The notes under the pieces are model-generated. The model searched no databases. It was given only the letters and a program-made list of their open reading frames with translations, and was not told where the DNA came from. Source: Clostridiales bacterium (lineage in GTDB: Bacteria > Bacillota > Clostridia > Christensenellales > Aristaeellaceae). From it: a stretch of 19,749 nucleotides of DNA. The DNA lies in the NCBI GenBank assembly GCA_019420065.1, contig JAHZHX010000001.1, positions 99,619 through 119,367 on the forward strand. The letters are read 5' to 3'. Shown here piece after piece: positions 7,667 to 13,660 of this stretch (position 1 is the stretch's first letter; every line of letters begins with the position of its first letter). A program made the position numbers and the translations under genes.

Positions 7667-7685
7667 AAGGCCGCCAAGCGGTCTT
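7667..7685 (+). promoter_or_regulatory. Hairpin at the predicted 5' end of the glnS mRNA
   Basis: AAGGCCGC (7667-7674) pairs with GCGGTCTT (7678-7685) through eight base pairs, one of them G-T, around a three-base loop. It starts at the predicted transcript start, so the mRNA may begin with a stem-loop. No T-run follows, so it is not an attenuator; stabilisation of the 5' end is one possible role. Confidence 0.5.
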
Positions 7686-7712
7686 AATATGTTTAATGAC
7701 GGAGGGATCTTT

Positions 7713-9458
7713 ATGGAAGAAGCGCGTGAACGTACCAATTTTATCTGGGATGCCATTGACCAGGATCTGGAGAGTCAGCGCTATCAGCAGATCCACACCC
7801 GTTTTCCGCCCGAGCCCAACGGCTACATGCATATCGGTCATTGCAAGGCGCTGATCATGGATTTTCTGACCGCTGAAAAGTATGGCGGAAAATGCAATCT
7901 GCGCTTTGACGATACCAATCCGGCCAAGGAAGATACCGAATTTGTCGAAGCCATCAAGCGCGATATTCACTGGCTGGGCTTTCACTGGACCGGCGGATTG
8001 TTTTATGCTTCCGACTATTATGACGAATGCTACGCAATCGCGGAGGATTGGATCAAGCGCGGTCTGGCATATGTGGACGAGCTGTCCCCCGATGAGATGC
8101 GCGCCTATCGCGGCACGCTGACCGAGCCGGGCAAGAACAGTCCCTGGCGCGACCGTCCCTGGGAGGAAAGTCTGGATCTGTTCCGCCGTATGCGGGCGGG
8201 CGAATTCCCTGAAAAGAGCAAAACCCTGCGCATGAAAATCGACATGGCTTCACCCAACATCGTCATGCGCGACCCGGCCATGTATCGCATCCTTTACAAG
8301 GAGCATTGGCGCACGGGCAAAAAGTGGTGCATCTATCCGATGTATGATTTTGCCCATCCCATTGGCGACGCGCTGGAGGGCATCAGCCACAGCATGTGTT
8401 CTCTGGAATATGAGATTCATCGCCCGCTGTATGACTGGGTTGTGGAGCATGCCGCCAACATGCTGCCCGCCAAGCCCCGGCAAATCGAGTTTGCTCGTCT
8501 GAATATGACGCAGACCGTGATGAGCAAGCGCTATTTGCGCCAGTTGGTAGAAGGCGGCTATGTCCGCGGCTGGGACGATCCCAGAATGCCTACGCTGTCC
8601 GCGCTGCGCCGCAGAGGCTATACCGGCGCTGCGATCCGCGACTTTGTGGATCGCATTGGCATAAGCAAGGCGGATTCGGTGGTCGATTACGCCATGCTGG
8701 AAGCCTGCGTGCGCGATGATCTTGGCGAAAAGAGCGTCCGCGCAATGGCGGTGCTGCGCCCGCTGAAGGTGATCCTGGACAACTGGGAAGAGGGCAAAAC
8801 GCTTACCCTGACGATGGAAAACCATCCCGATCATCCCGAAATGGGAACGCACACCGTAAGCTTTGGCCGCGAGCTGTACATTGAGCAGGAGGACTTCATG
8901 GAGGTTCCTGCCAAAAAGTTCCAGCGCATGTATCCGGGCTTTGAGGTGCGCCTGAAGGGGGCGTATATTGTCAAGTGCGTGGGCTGCGACAAGGACGCGG
9001 AAGGAAACGTAACCTGTGTGCACTGCACCGTGGATATGGACACGCTCAGCGGCACAGAGGGCGGCAATCGCAAAATCAAGGGCAAGGTGCTTCACTGGGT
9101 GAACGCGGCGGACTGCGTGCCGTTTGAAGCGCGTCTTTACGAGCCGCTGCTTTCCTCGGACGAAGAGCTGGAAGCCGCTGCCGCCGAGTCTGAAACGGCG
9201 GAGCAGGACGCCGAGGAGACTCAGGAGAGCTTACCCGCGAACGCAATGAAAAAGGACTTCATCAGCAAGCTGAATCCAAATAGCCTGACGATATTGACGG
9301 GCTATGCGGAACCATTGGTCAAGGACAGCGAGGTGGGCGCCACCTATCAGTTCCTGCGCACAGGCTATTTCTGCAAGGACCCCGATTCGACTGAAGAAAT
9401 GCCCGTCTTTAACCGCACGGTAGAGCTGAAGGCAGCCTTCACGGCGGGGAAGAAGTAA
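7713..9458 (+). CDS. glnS: Glutaminyl-tRNA synthetase
   Basis: GlnRS charges tRNA-Gln directly with glutamine. The 581-residue protein opens with ERTNFIWDAIDQDLES and HTRFPPEPNGYMHIGH, the GlnRS-type class I N-terminus with HIGH at residues 40-43. The KMSKS-equivalent is VMSKR around 269-273, as in Escherichia coli GlnRS, and is followed by WDDPRMPTL. The C-terminal anticodon-binding beta-barrels end in FNRTVELK. I chose the ATG at 7713 because GGAGGG lies seven bases upstream and the GlnRS homology begins there; the frame stays open upstream but through the promoter. Residues 481-511 form a Glu/Ala-rich acidic insert within the second barrel, which I do not expect in typical GlnRS. gltX follows after 42 bases, in the same operon. 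Confidence 0.96.
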   Translation: MEEARERTNFIWDAIDQDLESQRYQQIHTRFPPEPNGYMHIGHCKALIMDFLTAEKYGGKCNLRFDDTNPAKEDTEFVEAIKRDIHWLGFHWTGGLFYASDYYDECYAIAEDWIKRGLAYVDELSPDEMRAYRGTLTEPGKNSPWRDRPWEESLDLFRRMRAGEFPEKSKTLRMKIDMASPNIVMRDPAMYRILYKEHWRTGKKWCIYPMYDFAHPIGDALEGISHSMCSLEYEIHRPLYDWVVEHAANMLPAKPRQIEFARLNMTQTVMSKRYLRQLVEGGYVRGWDDPRMPTLSALRRRGYTGAAIRDFVDRIGISKADSVVDYAMLEACVRDDLGEKSVRAMAVLRPLKVILDNWEEGKTLTLTMENHPDHPEMGTHTVSFGRELYIEQEDFMEVPAKKFQRMYPGFEVRLKGAYIVKCVGCDKDAEGNVTCVHCTVDMDTLSGTEGGNRKIKGKVLHWVNAADCVPFEARLYEPLLSSDEELEAAAAESETAEQDAEETQESLPANAMKKDFISKLNPNSLTILTGYAEPLVKDSEVGATYQFLRTGYFCKDPDSTEEMPVFNRTVELKAAFTAGKK

Positions 9459-9500
9459 GCAGAATACTTTCACCATAGCAGAGAAAAAGGAGAACTCTCA

Positions 9501-10961
9501 ATGAATCAAGAGGTTCGTACCCGTTTTGCGCCTTCGCCGACCGGCTTTATGCATCTGGGCGGTTTGCGCACGGCGCTGTATAACTACCTGTTTGCCAAGA
9601 AAATGGGCGGAAAATTCATCCTGCGCATTGAGGATACCGACCAGGAGCGCTTCGTGGAGGGCGCGACGGACGTGATCTACGACACGCTGCGCGGCTGCGG
9701 CATCAACTGGGATGAAGGCCCGGATATTGGCGGCGCTTATGGCCCTTACGTTCAGTCCGAGCGCAAGGAAATGTATCTGCCCTATGCCCGGCAGCTGGTT
9801 GAAAAGGGCGCGGCCTACTACTGCTTCTGTACCAAGGAGGAGCTGGACGAGCGCCGCGCCGCCTGCGAGGCCAAGGGCGAAACCTTCAAGTATGACAAGC
9901 ACTGCATGCAGCTGAGCCGCGAGGAGGTACAGGCAAAGCTGGATGCAGGGATCCCCTATGTGATTCGCCTCAACGCGCCCACAACGGGTGAATCAACGTA
10001 CGACGACGTGGTGTTTGGCCGGCTGACCTTTCCCAACAACACGCTGGACGACATGGTGCTCATCAAGCAGGACGGCATGCCCACCTACAACTTTGCCAAC
10101 GTGATCGACGATCATTTGATGGGCATTACGCATGTGATGCGCGGCATGGAATACCTTTCCTCTACCCCGAAATACAATCTTCTCTACAACGCTTTTGGCT
10201 GGGAGATTCCCCAGTATGTCCACCTGACCACCGTGATGCGCGACAGCCAGCACAAGCTTTCCAAGCGTGACGGCGACGCCTATTACAGCGATTACATCGA
10301 AAAGGGATATCTTACCGAGGCGCTGATTAACTATTTGGCGCTGGTTGGATGGAATCCGGGTGACGAGCGCGAATTTTTCACCATGGACGAGCTGGTCCAG
10401 GCGTTCGATATCCATCGTTTGAACAACGCTCCCGGCATTTTTGACGCCGATAAGCTTACGTGGTTCAACGCTGAGTATATCCGCAAAATGCCCTTTGAAC
10501 GCTATCTGGAAATGGTCACGCCCTGGTTCGACCAGGCGCTGGCAGGCTGCAGCATCGATTACAGGCGTTTGGCGGAGCTGATGCAGGGCCGCACGGAGGT
10601 GTTCAACCGCGTTCCGGCAATGGTCGCTTTCCTCAAAGAGATGCCGGAATACGATCTTTCGCTGTATAATAACAAGAAGATGAAGACCGACCCCGTCGTT
10701 GCACGCGAAGCGCTCAAAATGGTGCAGCCCGTGCTTGAGGGGATTACCGACTGGCAGGAAAGCGTGATCCATGATACGGTGATGAGCGCCATTGCCGCTT
10801 CCGGGAAAAAGAACGGCGCAGTGCTTTGGCCGCTGCGCATTGCCATCAGCGGCTTGTCTTCCACGCCTGGCGGCGCGTTTGAAATTGCCTATCTGCTGGG
10901 CCGTGACGAAACGCTGCGCCGCTTGCAGGCAGCCATTGAAAAGCTGCAGGCAAACACTTGA
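9501..10961 (+). CDS. gltX: Glutamyl-tRNA synthetase
   Basis: GluRS charges tRNA-Glu with glutamate. The 486-residue protein is of normal length. The class I signature is HLGG at 18-21 within APSPTGFMHLGGLRTALYN; ILRIEDTD follows; a CFC...YDKHC arrangement around residues 108-134 resembles the zinc-binding region of E. coli GluRS; and KLSKR is at 252-256. The C-terminal helical domain recognises the anticodon. The ATG has AAGGAG nine to ten bases upstream. Because GlnRS is encoded just before it, this enzyme need not also mischarge tRNA-Gln, although sequence alone does not settle whether it discriminates. Confidence 0.96.
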   Translation: MNQEVRTRFAPSPTGFMHLGGLRTALYNYLFAKKMGGKFILRIEDTDQERFVEGATDVIYDTLRGCGINWDEGPDIGGAYGPYVQSERKEMYLPYARQLVEKGAAYYCFCTKEELDERRAACEAKGETFKYDKHCMQLSREEVQAKLDAGIPYVIRLNAPTTGESTYDDVVFGRLTFPNNTLDDMVLIKQDGMPTYNFANVIDDHLMGITHVMRGMEYLSSTPKYNLLYNAFGWEIPQYVHLTTVMRDSQHKLSKRDGDAYYSDYIEKGYLTEALINYLALVGWNPGDEREFFTMDELVQAFDIHRLNNAPGIFDADKLTWFNAEYIRKMPFERYLEMVTPWFDQALAGCSIDYRRLAELMQGRTEVFNRVPAMVAFLKEMPEYDLSLYNNKKMKTDPVVAREALKMVQPVLEGITDWQESVIHDTVMSAIAASGKKNGAVLWPLRIAISGLSSTPGGAFEIAYLLGRDETLRRLQAAIEKLQANT

Positions 10962-10985
10962 TTTTTGTATTTTTTCTGTTATAAT
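10958..10985 (+). promoter_or_regulatory. Sigma-A promoter of the HPr-like gene
   Basis: TTGATT (10958-10963) overlaps the gltX stop codon and is followed after 16 bases by TATAAT (10980-10985). A TGT just before the -10 box makes it an extended -10 promoter. The predicted leader is about 33 bases. Confidence 0.8.
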
Positions 10986-11024
10986 AGTGCCAGAAGAAGC
11001 ATAATTCTGAAGGAGGTAGTTGCT

Positions 11025-11252
11025 ATGAAATCCATCCCGATCAAACTGAGCTTTGCCGAAGAGGTAAAGACCTTTGTGAACATTGTCAACCGTTATCCCT
11101 TCGACATGGATCTGCGTGCCGGTCGCCACGTGGTTGACGCCAAGTCCATTCTGGGGATCTTCTCCCTGGATCTGAGCCGCCCGATTTCGCTCGAAGTGTA
11201 TACGGATGAGTGCGACGAACTGGAGCGCGATATTGCGCAGTTCAAGATCTGA
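11025..11252 (+). CDS. HPr-fold protein lacking the phosphorylatable histidine
   Basis: This 75-residue protein aligns by eye with the PTS phosphocarrier HPr over nearly its whole length. The segment DAKSILGIFSLDLSRPISLEVYTD matches the HPr region around the regulatory serine, so Ser41 corresponds to HPr Ser46. However, the GIHARP-type active-site loop is replaced by FAEEVKTF, with no histidine there, so it cannot accept phosphate from PEP through Enzyme I in the usual way. A role as a regulatory or structural paralogue, perhaps a target of HPr kinase or a partner of CcpA, is inference. The ATG at 11025 has AAGGAGG upstream. The gene forms its own transcription unit, with an extended -10 promoter and a strong terminator. 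Confidence 0.85.
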   Translation: MKSIPIKLSFAEEVKTFVNIVNRYPFDMDLRAGRHVVDAKSILGIFSLDLSRPISLEVYTDECDELERDIAQFKI

Positions 11253-11263
11253 CATCTCTGCCC

Positions 11264-11299
11264 TCCCCCTCGCATATGGATACGCGGGGGGATTTTTTT
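11264..11299 (+). terminator. Rho-independent terminator after the HPr-like gene
   Basis: T and five C (11264-11269), a bulged T, then CGC (11271-11273) pair with GCGGGGGGA (11284-11292), enclosing a 10-base loop. Seven T follow directly (11293-11299). The next base begins the likely ATG of yqfC, so the G-rich 3' arm sits at ribosome-binding distance from that start. Confidence 0.85.
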
Positions 11300-11545
11300 A
11301 TGCGATTGAACGGTTTTTTCCCGCCGGAGGCGACGTCGGATACGCTGCGCATTGTGCTCACCGGACGCGAGCGGCTTCTGATTGAGCGCCATTACGGCAT
11401 TATTTCCTACAGCGAAGATAAGGTCTATGTACGTCTGAAAAACGGCTATCTAACCATCAGCGGCGAAAACCTTTTGCTTAGTCAATATGGAATGGATGAA
11501 TTATGCATTGCCGGGCATGTGAAAGGAATGGAATTTTCGCCATGA
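11300..11545 (+). CDS. yqfC: Sporulation protein YqfC (YabP/YqfC family)
   Basis: This 81-residue protein matches the YabP/YqfC family in the segments LTGRERLLIERHYGIISYSEDKVYVRL and GYLTISGENLLL. Its place directly ahead of yqfD and phoH agrees with the B. subtilis order, where the pair belongs to the mother-cell sporulation regulon; the molecular role is not well defined. I chose the ATG at 11300, whose only upstream purine run is the GGGGGGA arm of the terminator. An in-frame ATG at 11276 lies in the terminator loop and lacks a ribosome binding site. No convincing sigma-E promoter was identified. The stop overlaps the yqfD start (ATGA). Confidence 0.83.
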   Translation: MRLNGFFPPEATSDTLRIVLTGRERLLIERHYGIISYSEDKVYVRLKNGYLTISGENLLLSQYGMDELCIAGHVKGMEFSP

Positions 11546-12687
11546 TGCTTAAAAAAGGATACAGAATCAGCGGCATGGGGCTGGAACGCTTGCTGGAAAC
11601 GCTGAAAAAGCAAGGCGTCCATCTTTATGATGTGAAGCGGACGGCCGCGCGGTCGCTTGAAATATACGCCTCATTTCAGCAAAGCGCGCAGGTGGCGGAA
11701 ACGGCGGCGCAGCTGGGCTTTGAAATTGAGGAACTTCCTGCGCGCGGCGCGGCGAAGCGCCTTGAGAAGCTTAAGCAGCGCAGACTGCTGCCTGTTTTTT
11801 CGCTTATCATGTGCGCTGCGCTTTTAAGCATGCTGCGTTTCGTGTGGCACATTGAAATCAGCGGCGCCGGCATCTATTCGGGCGAGGTGCGCAGCTTTTT
11901 GGCAGAGCAGCATATTGCCCCGGGCATCCCCAAAAGCGCCGTGGATATACAGGCGCTGTGCGACGCTTTGCTGTACCGGCTGCCGCGCGTTACATGGGTT
12001 CGGGCAGAAATGCGCGGCCTGACGCTGCATGTGGACATTACCCAGGGAACGCCGCTGCCCGCGCTCGAATCTGACGACGGCAGCGGCAGCATCATAGCCG
12101 TTCGTGATGGCGTCGTTGATGAGATCCGCGTATACTCCGGGACGGCGGCAGTAAAGGTCGGAGATACCGTTCGCGCTGGGGATGTGCTGATCTACGGCTG
12201 GGAGCGCGGAAGCAATGAAGCGCAGGTTCCCGTGCGTGCGCGGGGCGTTGTGCGCGCGCGCATATGGTATCGCGCGCAGGCAACAGCACCGCTTACGGAA
12301 ACGCTCAGTATCCCCACCGGAAATACCGTCCAAAGGCAAAGGATCGTCAGCCCGTGGTTTGCTTACAGCGAAGCGTCTCCCGACTATTTGACCAGCGACT
12401 GTGAAACGCAGCGCATGCCAATCGGCGGCGTATGGCTGCCTGTTTGGCGGGAAATCAATACATACACGGAGGTGGCGCTGGAAAAAAGCACGCGCGATCT
12501 GCAGGCGGCGCAGGCGGAAGCCGGCACGCTTGCCATGCGCCGCGTCCTGCGTTTGTGCGGAGAAAATGATGAAATGATTGACAAATGGCTGGATTATAGT
12601 ATGATAGATGGGGAAACTATTTTGGCTTCCGCCACGATGGAGGTTATCACGGAGGCCGGGCAGTTTCTTGCTGAATCATCCAAATAG
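11542..12687 (+). CDS. yqfD: Sporulation protein YqfD
   Basis: This 381-residue protein matches YqfD in layout and context: a cytoplasmic N-terminal part of about 75 residues, one transmembrane segment at about residues 82-100 (LLPVFSLIMCAALLSML), and a large external part. The external part contains PRVTWVRAEMRGLTLHVDI, and IIAVRDGVVDEIRVYSGTAAVKVGDTVRAGDVLI, which looks like a lipoyl/barrel-sandwich-type segment. YqfD is a conserved sporulation membrane protein of unknown biochemical function. The ATG at 11542 overlaps the yqfC stop, and a second in-frame ATG follows immediately. AAAGGAATGG lies upstream. phoH begins 13 bases after the stop. Confidence 0.85.
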   Translation: MMLKKGYRISGMGLERLLETLKKQGVHLYDVKRTAARSLEIYASFQQSAQVAETAAQLGFEIEELPARGAAKRLEKLKQRRLLPVFSLIMCAALLSMLRFVWHIEISGAGIYSGEVRSFLAEQHIAPGIPKSAVDIQALCDALLYRLPRVTWVRAEMRGLTLHVDITQGTPLPALESDDGSGSIIAVRDGVVDEIRVYSGTAAVKVGDTVRAGDVLIYGWERGSNEAQVPVRARGVVRARIWYRAQATAPLTETLSIPTGNTVQRQRIVSPWFAYSEASPDYLTSDCETQRMPIGGVWLPVWREINTYTEVALEKSTRDLQAAQAEAGTLAMRRVLRLCGENDEMIDKWLDYSMIDGETILASATMEVITEAGQFLAESSK

Positions 12688-12700
12688 GAGCTAATGTACA

Positions 12701-13660
12701 TTGCTGTTATCATTAGAAAGCATCGAGGCATATCAAAAGCTTTTCGGCCTGAACGACCGCAACCTTGCCGTGCTGGAAGAGGAGCTTGGCGTAACATCGC
12801 TTCTGCGTGGCCAGGAGCTGCGCCTGAACGGCGATCGTGAAAACGTTGAAATCGCGGAAACGGTGATTGAGCGTCTTCTCCCGCTGCTCGCAAAGGGCGA
12901 AAATATCGATCCGCTGCGTATTCGCTATGCCGTCAGTTTGGCCAAGGAAGGCAACGCCGGAAGGCTGGAGGAGCTTGCCAGCGCAGATATCGTGGCATTT
13001 ACGCACCGCGGCCGGCCGATCCGCTGCAAAACCCTGGGCCAGCGCGCCTATGTGGAGGCGGTGCGCGCGCATGAGCTGACGCTTTCCGTCGGCCCTGCCG
13101 GTACGGGCAAGACCTACCTTGCCATGGCTTTGGCCGTTGTCGCCTTGAAAAACAAAGAGATTGAGCGTATCGTGCTGACGCGCCCTGCCGTCGAGGCGGG
13201 TGAAAAGCTGGGATTTCTTCCCGGCGACATGACGCAGAAGGTAGATCCCTATCTGCGCCCCCTTTACGATGCGCTCTACGATATGATGGGAACCGATTCT
13301 TATCAAAAACTGGTCGAACGCGGCACACTTGAAGTGGCGCCGCTGGCTTTCATGCGCGGCCGCACGCTGAACGACGCCTTTATCATCCTGGACGAAGCGC
13401 AGAATACCACCCCGGAACAGATGAAAATGTTTCTTACGCGCATCGGCTGCAATTCGCGCTGCGTGGTGACCGGCGATATTTCGCAAACCGATCTGCCGCG
13501 CGATAAAAAGAGCGGTCTGGCCGAAGCAATGGAAGTGCTGCGCAATGTAAGCGGCGTCGCTGTCGTCGAGCTGTCGGCACGGGATGTGGTGCGTCATGAA
13601 TTGGTGCAGCGCATTGTCCGCGCTTACGAAACTTATGAGAAAAATGGAGCAAACAAATGA
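12701..13660 (+). CDS. phoH: PhoH-family ATPase
   Basis: PhoH proteins are cytoplasmic P-loop ATPases linked to RNA metabolism. Their neighbourhood with ybeY and era suggests a part in ribosome or rRNA processing, though the exact role is unsettled. The 319-residue protein has an N-terminal domain of about 100 residues, a Walker A GPAGTGKT at 131-138, the LTRPAVEAGEKLGFLPGD segment, and a Walker B AFIILDEAQNTTPEQMKMFLTRIG with Asp231 and Glu232. The start is taken as the TTG at 12701, ten bases after TAGGAG; a nearby ATG at 12694 is in another frame. The stop overlaps the pgpH start (ATGA). Confidence 0.94.
   Translation: MLLSLESIEAYQKLFGLNDRNLAVLEEELGVTSLLRGQELRLNGDRENVEIAETVIERLLPLLAKGENIDPLRIRYAVSLAKEGNAGRLEELASADIVAFTHRGRPIRCKTLGQRAYVEAVRAHELTLSVGPAGTGKTYLAMALAVVALKNKEIERIVLTRPAVEAGEKLGFLPGDMTQKVDPYLRPLYDALYDMMGTDSYQKLVERGTLEVAPLAFMRGRTLNDAFIILDEAQNTTPEQMKMFLTRIGCNSRCVVTGDISQTDLPRDKKSGLAEAMEVLRNVSGVAVVELSARDVVRHELVQRIVRAYETYEKNGANK

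Noticed and set aside
7416..7712. Extension of the glnS frame about 99 codons upstream
   Set aside because: The extension crosses both divergent promoters and overlaps the start of the phosphodiesterase gene; the good ribosome binding site and the GlnRS homology both begin at 7713.
7662..7712. T-box riboswitch ahead of glnS
   Set aside because: The predicted leader is only about 45 bases with no specifier stem or antiterminator; it cannot hold a T-box.
9993..11255. Long open frame (about 420 codons) on the minus strand opposite gltX and the HPr-like gene
   Set aside because: It is antisense to two clearly recognised genes, has no recognisable motif, and is explained by the codon composition of the plus-strand genes.
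11276..11278. ATG at 11276 as the yqfC start
   Set aside because: It lies in the terminator loop, is preceded by a C-rich run with no ribosome binding site, and would add eight residues outside the family homology.
13657..13660. Four-base gene overlaps as possible frameshift errors
   Set aside because: The ATGA overlaps at phoH-pgpH, pgpH-ybeY, yqfC-yqfD and tmk-mnmA join complete proteins of expected extent, so they are normal coupling, not broken genes.
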